Source: JAXLYX01 sp046351215 (GTDB lineage: Bacteria > Myxococcota_A > Polyangia > Polyangiales > Houyiibacteriaceae). Taken from it: DNA of 64,000 bases. The stretch's first letter is position 1; each line of letters opens with the position of its first letter. The DNA lies in assembly GCA_046351215.1 (NCBI GenBank), contig JAXLYX010000005.1, positions 186,001-250,000 of the forward strand. Direction: 5' to 3'. The notes under the pieces were generated by a model. The model did no database searches. It had not been told where the DNA came from and saw nothing but the letters and a program-made list of their open reading frames with translations. The position numbers and the translations under genes were made by a program. Positions 37,480 through 45,861 of the stretch are shown here, one piece after another.

Positions 37480-38109
37480 TCAGAACGGCGCCTCCCCCGT
37501 TCGCGTCTGGGGGCGGATGGTGTAGTGGAGGAAGATGGCGCAGTCGCGGAGCCGCTCCGCGAGGTTCGCCGTGGGATCGGAGAGCCAGAGCGTCACCGCC
37601 CCGACGACGGTGTTCACGATCATCCGGGCCATGAACGCCGCGGTCCAGTCCTTGCGGGCCTCGCCGCGCTGCTGGGTGCGCTCGAGCAACATCTCGGCGG
37701 CGCGCTCGATGCGCGCGAGGAGGTCCGAGCCGGTCTGCTCCGTGAGCACGACGCGCAGGACCTCGACGTAGAGGCGCCGGTTCACGTGCGCGATCGGCCC
37801 GTACATCAAGCCCTGCGGCCCGACGAACTTCACGACGTTCTCGAGCGTCGGGCCTTCGCTGCGCGCGATCGCGACGAGCATGGTCTCGAAGCCCTCGACC
37901 GCTTCCTCCGCGATGGCGAAGAGGAGCTTGTCCTTGGTCGGGAAGTAGTTGAAGACGGTCTGGCTCGAGAGGTCGAGCGCGCGCGCGATGTCGGCGACCG
38001 TCGTCTGCTCGTACCCGCGCTCGAGGAAGAGCTCCTTCGCGGTGCCGACGATGCGCGCCCGCGTCTCGCGCTTCTTCCGTTCGCGGCGTCCTTCCGGCAG
38101 CTCCAACAT
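37480..38109 (-). CDS. TetR/AcrR family regulator
   Basis: A 209-residue regulator with a clear N-terminal helix-turn-helix (about 12-62): RRERKKRETRARIVGTAKEL, then TVADIARALDLSSQTVFNYFPTKDKLL. The helical ligand domain follows. The ATG at 38109 (MLELPEGRRERKK) fits the family; the longer reading from 38241 is not typical. A 15-base motif close to its start (38114-38128) recurs before the plsC-like gene at 19018-19032, so the regulator may act at both places. Its own target gene next door is not obvious; the enoyl-reductase-like gene is convergent. Confidence 0.9.
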   Translation of the reverse strand: MLELPEGRRERKKRETRARIVGTAKELFLERGYEQTTVADIARALDLSSQTVFNYFPTKDKLLFAIAEEAVEGFETMLVAIARSEGPTLENVVKFVGPQGLMYGPIAHVNRRLYVEVLRVVLTEQTGSDLLARIERAAEMLLERTQQRGEARKDWTAAFMARMIVNTVVGAVTLWLSDPTANLAERLRDCAIFLHYTIRPQTRTGEAPF

Positions 38110-38113
38110 CACC

Positions 38114-38128
38114 TTGAGCCCACTCCAA
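38114..38128. promoter_or_regulatory. Putative TetR-type site shared with 19018-19032
   Basis: TTGAGCCCACTCCAA here and TTGAGTCCACTCGAA at 19018-19032 match at 13 of 15 positions, with weak dyad symmetry about the central CC. Some similarity continues beyond (TTGGGGAT versus TTTGGGAT). It is 5 bases from the TetR start. Confidence 0.45.
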
Positions 38129-38307
38129 ACTTGGGGATTGCTCCAGGAATATAGGGCAAACCGGCCGCGGTCCCAAGGGCGGATCACGTCGTGTCGAGAT
38201 TTTCCTTCGTCTCGCCCCCGGGGATCGCGCGCATCACGCACGGTCGCCCCGGCCTTCGGGCTGCCCGCCTCGGCCAGGGCCCCGAGTCTCCGGGCGTCCG
38301 TCTCCGC

Positions 38308-39165
38308 TCAGCCGCCGAAGTTGTCGGTCGGCATGACGGTGTCGTTCACGAGATCCTCGGAGAGGAAGAGCTCCTCCTCCTCGACGATGTCCTCGCGCAC
38401 GGCGCGCACGAGCTCGAGCACGCCGGTCGACAGGACCTCGACGGACCGGGTCCCGGCGAGCTCCTCGAGGATGCTCGCGAGCATCGCGCGCTGCTCCTCG
38501 TGCTCCTTCTCCATCTCGGCGACCCGCACCGGCCCGAACCCGTCCGCGTCGCGGACGATCGGCAGGAGGATCTCCTCCTCGAGGTCGAGGTGCGCGTGCA
38601 GCACGTCGCCGAGCTCGCGCGTCCACTTGCGGAGCTTGCCCGCGACGTCCTGATGGCCGGTCGTGACGACCGTCTTCGCGAGCATCTCGAGCTCGTCGAG
38701 CAGGCCGCGGATCCGCACGTGCTCGCTGAGGATGCGCTTCCTCACCTGCGCCGGGGTCGGGAGCGCCTTCGGCACGCCCATGAGCTGCTCGAAGGCACGG
38801 ATCACGTCGGTCAGCGTCACGATCCCGACGACGTCGTTGCCCGACATCACGAGCGCGGCCGTCACGTGCTTCTCGCGCATGCCGGCGACGACGTCGGCGA
38901 TCGCGGCGTCGCGCTGCACGCGGTAGGGCTCGCGCGAGACGACCTGCCCCGCATGCCAACGGCCGCCGAGGCGGACGAGCAGATCGACCTCGGTCTTCGA
39001 GAAGATCCCGACGACGTCGCTGCTCTCGGCGACGGTCACGTGACCGACGCCGTGACGCTTCATCTCGCGGTCGACGATGCCGAGATCGGCGTCGACCTGG
39101 ACCGCCACGGGCAGGGGGCTCATCAGGCCGTCGATCCGCCGCTCCCGGAGTGGCTTGGGCGTCAT
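38308..39165 (-). CDS. CBS-domain/hemerythrin fusion protein
   Basis: A 285-residue cytoplasmic protein. Two CBS motifs occupy about residues 10-130 (IDGLMSPLPVAVQVDADLGI, VGHVTVAESSDVVGIFSKTE; then VSREPYRVQRDAAIADVV, VVGIVTLTDVIRAFE). A hemerythrin-like four-helix bundle follows (about 145-270), with iron ligands in EHVRIRGLLDEL, HAHLDLEEEILLP and EKEHEEQRAML. The domain pair suggests a sensor in which CBS binding of an adenine nucleotide is linked to a diiron O2/NO site, an inference. The ATG at 39165 follows GGAGGAG. It is divergent from the Rieske gene. Confidence 0.82.
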   Translation of the reverse strand: MTPKPLRERRIDGLMSPLPVAVQVDADLGIVDREMKRHGVGHVTVAESSDVVGIFSKTEVDLLVRLGGRWHAGQVVSREPYRVQRDAAIADVVAGMREKHVTAALVMSGNDVVGIVTLTDVIRAFEQLMGVPKALPTPAQVRKRILSEHVRIRGLLDELEMLAKTVVTTGHQDVAGKLRKWTRELGDVLHAHLDLEEEILLPIVRDADGFGPVRVAEMEKEHEEQRAMLASILEELAGTRSVEVLSTGVLELVRAVREDIVEEEELFLSEDLVNDTVMPTDNFGG

Positions 39166-39488
39166 GTCGTCTCCTCCACGTCCGCGCCCGGTGGGTTCGG
39201 GCGCGGCGCTCCTTCGATGCGGACAGCGTACCACCGCGGGGGCTCCGCGGTCGCCTTTCGTCGTACGCCCGTCGCCGGCGCAAAGCTTGCGCGCACCGCC
39301 CCCGAACGCGCATTCCGTGCGTGACCGCGGTCGACCCGCGTCGGGTCGCATGGAGGCCTGCCCTGGAATCGCAGGCGATCCGGCGCCAGCCCCCGAGCTG
39401 GCACGCCCTTCGCTAGAACGTGTTCTATCTTCGGCCCGGGAGGCCCTCGGCCTGCCCTCCGCCCTTCGCGTCCCAAGGAGACCCCCGC
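39166..39488. other. Divergent intergenic region with KstR-like operator
   Basis: 323 bases between the CBS-hemerythrin gene and the Rieske gene. The notable element is the palindrome at 39414-39427; the rest shows no gene. The Rieske start is preceded by AAGGAG. Confidence 0.6.
39414..39427. promoter_or_regulatory. KstR-type palindrome
   Basis: TAGAACGTGTTCTA: perfect arms TAGAAC/GTTCTA around GT, matching TNNAACNNGTTNNA, the consensus of the TetR-family repressor KstR. It lies 62 bases before the Rieske oxygenase start, with TTCTAT as a possible -10 overlapping its right arm. Confidence 0.6.
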
Positions 39489-40472
39489 ATGTCCGCACCG
39501 TCGATCAACAAGGATCTCGGACCCTACGCCGGCTACCCCCGTGGGTGGTTCGTCATCCAGTTCTCGGAGGAGCTCGCGGCCGGCGACGTGAAGCCCATGC
39601 GGTACTTCGGCCGGGACCTCGTCCTCTTCCGGACGCAGAGCGGGGCGCCGAAGATCCTCGAGGCGCACTGCCCGCACCTCGGAGCCCACCTCGCCTACGG
39701 CGGCAAGGTGAAGGGCGAGGAGATCGAGTGCCCGTTCCACGCGTGGCGCTTCGACGGCACGGGCGCGTGCACGGCCGTCCCCTACGCCTCGAAGATCCCG
39801 AACAAGGCCCGCGTCGACGCGTTCCCCGTCGTCGAGAAGAACGGGATGATCTACGTCTGGAACGACGACGACGGGCAGGGCCCGGACTGGGAGGTTCCCG
39901 ATCTGCCGGAGTACGGCGGCGACAAGTACCTGCCGTGGCGCCATGCGATGATCGAGATCAAGACGCATCCGCGCGACATCGTCGAGAACCTCGTCGACAC
40001 CGGTCACTTCATGCCGGTCCACGGCACGGACGCGAAGTCCTTCCGCAACGAGTGGAAGGGCCACATCGGCGTCCAGCACAACGAGGGCATCGCCTACCCG
40101 CTCGGCGGCGGCAAGGATCCCTACAAGCTGACGGCGACGTACTTCGGCCCCGCGTACATGGTCACGCACATGCAGGGCGTGCTCGAGAGCATCCTGATCA
40201 ACGCGCACACGCCGATCGACAACAACCGCCTCCACCTGCGCTTCGCGGTCGCGCTGAAGCACAACGGCAAGATCGACCAGATGAAGGACTTCGCCGAGAA
40301 GTACCTCGAGAACCTGCGCCTCGGGTACTTCCAGGACGTCGCGATCTGGGAGAACAAGGTCTTCCGCGAGCGGCCGATCCTCTGCGACGGCGACGGCGAC
40401 ATCGGGACGCTGCGTCGCTGGTACCTCCAGTTCTACAAGCCCCGCACGGCGGAAGCCTTCGCGGCCGAATGA
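39489..40472 (+). CDS. Rieske non-haem iron oxygenase (KshA-like), first copy
   Basis: A 327-residue terminal oxygenase. The Rieske [2Fe-2S] motif is C61-P-H63 and C81-x2-H84 with exactly 17 residues between H63 and C81. The catalytic mononuclear iron site is Asp170-His173-His178 in NLVDTGHFMPVH. The sequence is most like the KshA/cholesterol 7-desaturase branch that acts on sterols and steroids. It needs a separate ferredoxin reductase, not found in this window. The ATG at 39489 follows AAGGAG. A strong terminator follows, so it is probably its own transcript, controlled from the KstR-like site. Confidence 0.92.
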   Translation: MSAPSINKDLGPYAGYPRGWFVIQFSEELAAGDVKPMRYFGRDLVLFRTQSGAPKILEAHCPHLGAHLAYGGKVKGEEIECPFHAWRFDGTGACTAVPYASKIPNKARVDAFPVVEKNGMIYVWNDDDGQGPDWEVPDLPEYGGDKYLPWRHAMIEIKTHPRDIVENLVDTGHFMPVHGTDAKSFRNEWKGHIGVQHNEGIAYPLGGGKDPYKLTATYFGPAYMVTHMQGVLESILINAHTPIDNNRLHLRFAVALKHNGKIDQMKDFAEKYLENLRLGYFQDVAIWENKVFRERPILCDGDGDIGTLRRWYLQFYKPRTAEAFAAE

Positions 40473-40474
40473 CC

Positions 40475-40514
40475 GAAACGCCCCGGCTCGACGTTCGAGC
40501 CGGGGTTCCTTCTT
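40475..40514 (+). terminator. Intrinsic terminator after first Rieske gene
   Basis: Perfect 11-bp stem CCCCGGCTCGA (40481-40491) / TCGAGCCGGGG (40495-40505) with loop CGT, followed by TTCCTTCTT. Confidence 0.85.
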
Positions 40515-40527
40515 CGAGGACCCTGCA

Positions 40528-41436
40528 ATGACCGCAAAGAACGATGTACTCGGTCTCGCCTACTTCGTGTTCGAAGCGAAGGACACCGTGGGCTGGCGCA
40601 AGCTCCTGGTCGACGCCCTCGGCATGACCGAAGGCCGGACCTTCGACGACGGAACGACCGCCTATCGGATGGACGAGCGTGCTGGCCGCATCTTCGTGCG
40701 CCCCGGTGACGCGGACGATCTCGTGGCCCTCGGCTTCGAGGCCGCGAGCAAGAACGCGATGTGGGACGTGGCGATGCGCGCGCGCGACGCGGGCGCGTTC
40801 GTCGAGGAAGGCCTCGCGAAGGACGCCGCCGGACGCTTCGCTGCGGGCCTCGTCCGCTTCGAGGAGCCGGGCGGCGTCTCGATCGAGGTCGTGCACGGCG
40901 TCGAGAACGCGAGCGATCCGCTCGACACGAGCCGCTGCCAGGGCGGTTTCGTGACGGAGGAGCAGGGCGTCGGCCACCTCGCGCTCCGCGCGAACGACGT
41001 CGACGAGAGCCAGAAGTTCTTCGAGACGATCCTCGGCTTCCGACTCTCGGACCACATCCGCTGCGAGCTCGTCGGCGGCTTCAAGGTCGACGTCACGTTC
41101 CTGCACGTGAACAAGCGCCACCACACCGTGGCCCTCGGCAAGGGTCTCCCCAAGCACCTCGATCACTTCATGATCCAGGCGAAGAGCCTCGACGACTTCG
41201 GCCGGATCTACGACCGCTGCTTCGACGTCGGCGTGAAGGTGACGCAGACGATGGGGCGCCATCCGAACGATCGCATGATGTCCTTCTACGGCCTCACGCC
41301 CTCGGGCTTCCAGTTCGAGTGCGGGTACGGCGGCCGCGAGATCGACGACGCGACCTGGGTCCCCGAGACCTACGACCGCATCTCGATCTGGGGTCATCGT
41401 CGCCCCGGCTCGATGAAGAACCTCCACACCAGCTGA
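40528..41436 (+). CDS. Extradiol ring-cleavage dioxygenase (VOC family)
   Basis: A 302-residue two-domain type I extradiol dioxygenase, similar in layout to BphC and the steroid enzyme HsaC. The iron ligands are visible in the second domain: His150 (GVGHLALR), His213 (LDHFMIQ) and Glu264 (QFECGYGG). The catalytic His in LHVNKRHHTVAL is also in place. It would cleave a catechol next to its hydroxyl groups. The sequence suggests a ring-cleavage step in a pathway begun by the neighbouring Rieske enzymes. The ATG at 40528 begins MTAKNDVLGLAYF, the family N terminus. It is co-directional with both Rieske genes. Confidence 0.9.
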   Translation: MTAKNDVLGLAYFVFEAKDTVGWRKLLVDALGMTEGRTFDDGTTAYRMDERAGRIFVRPGDADDLVALGFEAASKNAMWDVAMRARDAGAFVEEGLAKDAAGRFAAGLVRFEEPGGVSIEVVHGVENASDPLDTSRCQGGFVTEEQGVGHLALRANDVDESQKFFETILGFRLSDHIRCELVGGFKVDVTFLHVNKRHHTVALGKGLPKHLDHFMIQAKSLDDFGRIYDRCFDVGVKVTQTMGRHPNDRMMSFYGLTPSGFQFECGYGGREIDDATWVPETYDRISIWGHRRPGSMKNLHTS

Positions 41437-41460
41437 TCTCCCGCAGTTCGGAGTCACGCG

Positions 41461-42483
41461 ATGAAGCCCGAGAAGAAAGCGCCCCGTTTCCCGTTCCCGC
41501 GCTACCCGCGCGGTTGGTTCCAGATCGCCTACTCCGACGAGGTCACGCCGGGGCAGGTGGCTCCGGTGAGGTACTTCGGCCAGGACCTCGTCCTCTTCCG
41601 CACGGAAGCGGGCGAGGTGAAGCTGCTCGACGCCCATTGCCCCCATCTCGGCGCCCACCTCGGGCACGGCGGCAAGGTCGTCGGCGACGTCGTCCGTTGC
41701 CCCTTCCACGCGTGGGAGTTCAACGGCGAGGGGAAGTGCACCGCCGTCCCCTACGCGAAGCGCATCCCGAACAAGTCGGACATCCGCACCTGGCACGTGC
41801 AGGACGTCAACGGCCTGATCATGGCCTGGCACGACATCGACGGGCGGGCGCCGGACTTCGAGATCCCGAGGATCCCGGAGTTCTACAGCGGCGAGTGGAC
41901 GCCCTACCGACGCGAGCGGTGGCAGCTCCGCACGCACAACGCCGAGATGGCGGAGAACGTCGTCGACACGGCGCACTTCAAGTACGTGCACGGGATGAAG
42001 ATCCAGCCGCAGCCGCACGAGGTGAAGGCGGACTACCCCACCCTGCGCATGGTCACGAAGACGCTGATGGACTCGCCGATGGGCGAGGTCACGGGCCAGC
42101 TCGAGGTCGACGCGCTCGGCTTCGGCTTCTCGACGAGCCGCTTCACCGGCATGGTGAGCACGACCGTCATCGCGTCCGTCACGCCGATCGACGACGAATT
42201 CGTCGACGTCCGCTTCTCCTTCGCGGTGAAGACGGACAAGGGCGCGGACGTCGCGCGCGGCATCGGCAGGGCCTTCACGAGCGAGATCAAGCGTCAGCTC
42301 GAGGAGGACCGGCCGATCTGGGAGAACAAGGTCTTCCTCGAGCGTCCGATGCTCTGCGACGGCGACGGGCCCTTCGCCCTCTTCCGTCGGTGGTGCAATC
42401 AGTTCTACCCGCAGTGGTACATCGACAAGGCGCGCGAGGAATACGACGCCGCGCAGGCGGGCGAGGCTCTCGCGGCCGAGTGA
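41461..42483 (+). CDS. Rieske non-haem iron oxygenase (KshA-like), second copy
   Basis: A 340-residue paralogue of the first Rieske protein. The Rieske motif is C60-P-H62 and C80-x2-H83, and the iron site is Asp169-His172-His177 in NVVDTAHFKYVH. Both paralogues share blocks such as FGQDLVLFRTE, CPFHAWEFNG, TAVPYAKRIPNK and WENKVFLERPMLCDGDG. The ATG at 41461 follows GGAGTCACGCG, 24 bases after the extradiol gene, so these two form an operon. The substrate is probably a ring compound different from that of the first copy. Confidence 0.92.
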   Translation: MKPEKKAPRFPFPRYPRGWFQIAYSDEVTPGQVAPVRYFGQDLVLFRTEAGEVKLLDAHCPHLGAHLGHGGKVVGDVVRCPFHAWEFNGEGKCTAVPYAKRIPNKSDIRTWHVQDVNGLIMAWHDIDGRAPDFEIPRIPEFYSGEWTPYRRERWQLRTHNAEMAENVVDTAHFKYVHGMKIQPQPHEVKADYPTLRMVTKTLMDSPMGEVTGQLEVDALGFGFSTSRFTGMVSTTVIASVTPIDDEFVDVRFSFAVKTDKGADVARGIGRAFTSEIKRQLEEDRPIWENKVFLERPMLCDGDGPFALFRRWCNQFYPQWYIDKAREEYDAAQAGEALAAE

Positions 42484-42526
42484 TCGCCCAGGGCTGAATC
42501 GCCCCCTCCGTGCTCGCCACGGATCG

Positions 42527-42573
42527 CGTGGGCCCGTTGCCGTTCCCCCGGCGCGGGCCCACGTTCCGTCCGT
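42527..42573 (+). terminator. Hairpin after second Rieske gene
   Basis: Perfect 10-bp inverted repeat CGTGGGCCCG (42527-42536) / CGGGCCCACG (42554-42563) with a 17-base loop, then TTCCGTCCGTC. It separates the dioxygenase unit from the cbb3 locus. Confidence 0.55.
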
Positions 42574-42574
42574 C

Positions 42575-43225
42575 ATGATCGAAGCTGCCGTCGCCGGCGC
42601 AGCCGCCGGGCTCGCGAGCATCCCCCATTGCGCGGGGATGTGCGGCCCTCTCGCGTCGGCCGCCTGCGGCGGAGGCGTTCGCGCGGGCGCGGCCTACCAG
42701 CTCGGCCGGCTCGCGACCTATACCGCGCTCGGCTCCGCGCTCGGGGCCGCGGGAAGCACCGTGACCTCGCTCCTGCCGGGGAACACCGCCGGCCTCGTGC
42801 TCGGCCTGGGGATGGCGGCGAGCCTCCTCTGGGCGGCCCACCGCACGTGGCGCGGCGCCCCGTCCCCCCTCGTCCCCCTGCGCATTCGGCGCGCCGAAGG
42901 GGGGGTGGCCGCGCAAAATCTGCTCCTGCCCCTCGCCCTCGGCTTCGGGACCGGCCTCTTGCCCTGCGGCTCGCTCTACGCCGCCCTCCTCCTGGCCGCG
43001 AGCGCCGGAAAGGCCACGAGCGGCGCGATCGCGCTCGCTTCCTTCGCGATCACCAGCAGTACGGGCGTGATCGGCGCCCAGTCGCTCGCCGGATTCCTGC
43101 GCTCGCGCGGCGGAGACGAGGGGCGACGCATCGTCGCGACCGTCCTCGTGCTGGGAGCGGCCCTCGCTCTGCTCAGGCCGCTTTCCGCAATGATTTCAGG
43201 AAATCCGACCTGCCACGGCGGATAA
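42575..43225 (+). CDS. Sulfite exporter TauE/SafE-family protein (copper-related maturation)
   Basis: A 216-residue polytopic protein (about six hydrophobic segments) of the TauE/SafE-UreH group. The first loop has PHCAGMCGPL, the conserved Cys-Met-Cys motif that binds copper in the members that help assemble cytochrome oxidases. GFGTGLLPCGSLYAALLLA is the second conserved half. Its position directly before a CcoI-type copper ATPase and the cbb3 genes (49-base gap) supports a role in copper delivery to the oxidase; this is an inference. The ATG at 42575 starts at the first membrane segment. Confidence 0.8.
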   Translation: MIEAAVAGAAAGLASIPHCAGMCGPLASAACGGGVRAGAAYQLGRLATYTALGSALGAAGSTVTSLLPGNTAGLVLGLGMAASLLWAAHRTWRGAPSPLVPLRIRRAEGGVAAQNLLLPLALGFGTGLLPCGSLYAALLLAASAGKATSGAIALASFAITSSTGVIGAQSLAGFLRSRGGDEGRRIVATVLVLGAALALLRPLSAMISGNPTCHGG

Positions 43226-43274
43226 CGTTACGGTCATCGGCGAGTTCGGCACGACCTTTGCTCAATGCGGCGGC

Positions 43275-45683
43275 ATGACCACCACCGCCGATGGCGCGGA
43301 GAGGCTCGCTTTGAGCCCTTCGACCAGCGCAGCCGTCGAGGCTTGCGCCCATTGCGGCCAGCCCATCCCCTCGGGACGGGAGGACGGCTACTGCTGCCGC
43401 GGCTGCAAGACGGTGCACTCCCTGCTCGAGACCTCGGGCCTCTCCCGCTACTACGACCTCCGGAGCGGCCCGGGCATTCCCGTCGCCGAGGCCGCCGTCG
43501 TCCAGCACGACCGCAAGTGGCTCGAGCCGATCCTCGCGGAGCAGGCGGCGTCCGAGGCCGGCTGCCGCGTCCGCCTCGACCTGCAGGGCGTGCACTGCGC
43601 GGCGTGCGTCTGGCTCGTCGAGACCGTCTTCGAGCGCGAGAAGAAGGGCGGCAGCATCGAGGTCAATCCGGCCCTCGGCCGCGCCGAGCTCGTCGTCACG
43701 AAGGACTTCCCGCTCACCGACTTCGTCGAGAAGGTCGAGCAGTTCGGCTACAGGGTCGGCCCCGCGGGCGCCGAGCAGCGTCCCGCGTCGGACGGCCTCC
43801 TCCTGCGTGCCGGCATCTGCCTCGCCCTCGCGGCCAACGCGATGATGCTCTCGGCCGCGATCCACCTCGGCCTGCGTGAAGGCCTCCTCTACCGCTGGGC
43901 CGCGGGCATCTCGTACGGCGCCGCGGTCCTCGCGATGGCGATCGGCGCGCCGATCTTCGTGCGCGGCGCGTGGCTCGGCCTCCGGCGCCGCATCCTCCAC
44001 CTCGACCTCCCCATCGCGATCGGCATGGGCCTCGCGTTCGTCGGCTCGTCCTGGTCCTACTTCGTCGAGGCCGGCGCGAACTACGTCGACACCCTCACGA
44101 TCTTCGTGGCCCTGATGCTCCTCGGCCGCTGGCTCCAGACGCGGGTGCTCGAGCGCAACCGGCGCGAGCTCCTCGCCGATCACGGCGCCGAGAGCCTCCT
44201 CACGCGGCGCGTGAGCCAGGGCAAGGTCGAGCTCATCCCCTGCACGCACATCGAGGCCGAGGACGTCCTGCTCGTCGCCCCCGGCGACCTCGTGCCCGTC
44301 GCAAGCAACCTCGAGGACGTCGAGGGGCTCTGCTCCTTCGACTGGATCGACGGCGAGAGCACGCCGCGGGCGCTCAAGCGGGGGGACGACGTTCCCTCGG
44401 GAGCGTTCAACACGGGCCGTTCCGCGATCCGGGTCCGCGCGAAGGAGACCTTCCAGGCGAGCGAGGTCTGGTCGCTCCTCCGCGGCACGGGCGAGGTCGA
44501 GTCGACGGACCGCACCATCGCCGGAGTGCCGAAGAACATCGGCGGCATCTACGTCGTCGGCGTCCTCGTCGCCTCCGCCCTCGCCTTCGTGTTCACGCTC
44601 CTGCGCGGCGGGAGCCCCTCGCTGGCGATGGAGATCACGACGGCGACGCTGGTCGTCACCTGCCCGTGCGCGTTCGGCATCGCGGTGCCGCTCGCCTACG
44701 AGGTGGTGCAGAGCGAGCTCCGCCGACGCGGGATCTTCGTGCGTCGCCCCTCCCTCTTCGAGCGTGCGCTCGGGATCCGCACCGTCGTCTTCGACAAGAC
44801 CGGCACGCTGACCACGGGCCGCCTCCGCCTGGTCGACGCGAGCCCGATCGACGCGCTCTCCGCCGACGACCGGCGCCGCCTCTACGACCTCGCCGCGCGC
44901 AGCAACCATCCGAAGAGCCGCGCCATCCAGCTCGCGCTCGAGGACGCGGGTCGGGTGAGGCTCTCGGCCGACGCCGCCGTCGTCGAGATCGCCGGAAAGG
45001 GCCTCGAGCTGCGCGAGGGCGACTCGGTCTACCGCCTCGGCTCCCAGCGCTTCGCGGCGCCGGGGCGCGACGAGCTCGCGGCCTCGGACCTCGTCTTCTC
45101 GCGTGACGAGTCTCCCGTCGCGGTGCTCTCCACGGAGGAGGAATCGCGTCCGGAGGCGGCCGACGAGATCCGTCGCATCGCGCGCCACCACGACGTCTTC
45201 GTGCTGAGCGGCGACGAGCAGGGTCGCTGCGAGAAGCTCGCCGGCTCGCTCGCGCTCGACGCGCAGCGCGTCGTCGGCGGCCAGAGCCCGGACGACAAGG
45301 CCCGCTGGCTCGAGGAGCGCGACGCAGCCTCGATCCTCATGGTCGGCGACGGGCTGAACGACGCGAAGGCACTCTCGATCGCGGGAGCATCCGCGACGCC
45401 CTCGGTCGACCGTCCCTTCACCGCGGCGCGCTGCGACTTCTACTTCGTCACGCCGGGCCTCGAGCCCGTGAGCGAGGTGCTCGGAGCCTCGAAGCGCCTC
45501 GCGAGCGTGGTGCGCGACGACCTGGTGATCGCCGTCGTCTACAACCTCCTCGCCATCGTCCTCTGCTGGGCAGGGCTCATGCGCCCGTGGCTCGCAGCCC
45601 TCCTCATGCCGGCGAGCTCGCTCGCCACGATCGCCTTCACTTTGATCGCTCTGTCGAAACGGAGACGCCGATGGACGTTCTGA
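43275..45683 (+). CDS. ccoI: Copper-translocating P-type ATPase CcoI/FixI
   Basis: An 802-residue heavy-metal P-type ATPase of the CcoI/FixI type that exports copper for cbb3 oxidase assembly. The N terminus has a zinc-ribbon-like CAHCGQP ... CCRGCK pair, then a heavy-metal-associated domain with the metal site GVHCAACVW. The membrane metal site is TCPCAFG (CPC), the phosphorylation motif DKTGTLT, and the hinge GDGLNDAKAL. About eight membrane segments are present. The ATG at 43275 begins MTTTADG. The CcoS start overlaps the last 13 bases of this gene. Confidence 0.95.
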   Translation: MTTTADGAERLALSPSTSAAVEACAHCGQPIPSGREDGYCCRGCKTVHSLLETSGLSRYYDLRSGPGIPVAEAAVVQHDRKWLEPILAEQAASEAGCRVRLDLQGVHCAACVWLVETVFEREKKGGSIEVNPALGRAELVVTKDFPLTDFVEKVEQFGYRVGPAGAEQRPASDGLLLRAGICLALAANAMMLSAAIHLGLREGLLYRWAAGISYGAAVLAMAIGAPIFVRGAWLGLRRRILHLDLPIAIGMGLAFVGSSWSYFVEAGANYVDTLTIFVALMLLGRWLQTRVLERNRRELLADHGAESLLTRRVSQGKVELIPCTHIEAEDVLLVAPGDLVPVASNLEDVEGLCSFDWIDGESTPRALKRGDDVPSGAFNTGRSAIRVRAKETFQASEVWSLLRGTGEVESTDRTIAGVPKNIGGIYVVGVLVASALAFVFTLLRGGSPSLAMEITTATLVVTCPCAFGIAVPLAYEVVQSELRRRGIFVRRPSLFERALGIRTVVFDKTGTLTTGRLRLVDASPIDALSADDRRRLYDLAARSNHPKSRAIQLALEDAGRVRLSADAAVVEIAGKGLELREGDSVYRLGSQRFAAPGRDELAASDLVFSRDESPVAVLSTEEESRPEAADEIRRIARHHDVFVLSGDEQGRCEKLAGSLALDAQRVVGGQSPDDKARWLEERDAASILMVGDGLNDAKALSIAGASATPSVDRPFTAARCDFYFVTPGLEPVSEVLGASKRLASVVRDDLVIAVVYNLLAIVLCWAGLMRPWLAALLMPASSLATIAFTLIALSKRRRRWTF

Positions 45684-45856
45684 TTCTTCTCATCTTCATC
45701 AGTCTCGTTCTCGTCGTCGGCGCCGTCGCCTCGTTCGCGAAGACGCTGAAAGACGGCTCGTTCGAGCACGCGGATCGACTCTCTCTCTTGCCTCTCCGCG
45801 ACGATGACCCCCGACCTCGCGAGGAGAGCTCGCAGGGCCTCCAACAGGAGCAGTGA
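45671..45856 (+). CDS. ccoS: cbb3 oxidase maturation protein CcoS
   Basis: A 61-residue single-pass membrane protein (MDVLILLIFISLVLVVGAVASF). It is the small assembly factor needed for metal incorporation into CcoN. Length, position between ccoI and ccoN and the sequence fit. The ATG at 45671 overlaps the 3' end of ccoI; the stop overlaps a possible GTG of the next gene. Confidence 0.85.
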   Translation: MDVLILLIFISLVLVVGAVASFAKTLKDGSFEHADRLSLLPLRDDDPRPREESSQGLQQEQ

Positions 45857-45861
45857 CACCC

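Noticed and set aside
43226..43274. Search for an FNR/ANR box (TTGAT-N4-ATCAA) before the cbb3 locus
   Set aside because: No acceptable match was found here or at 42484-42574.
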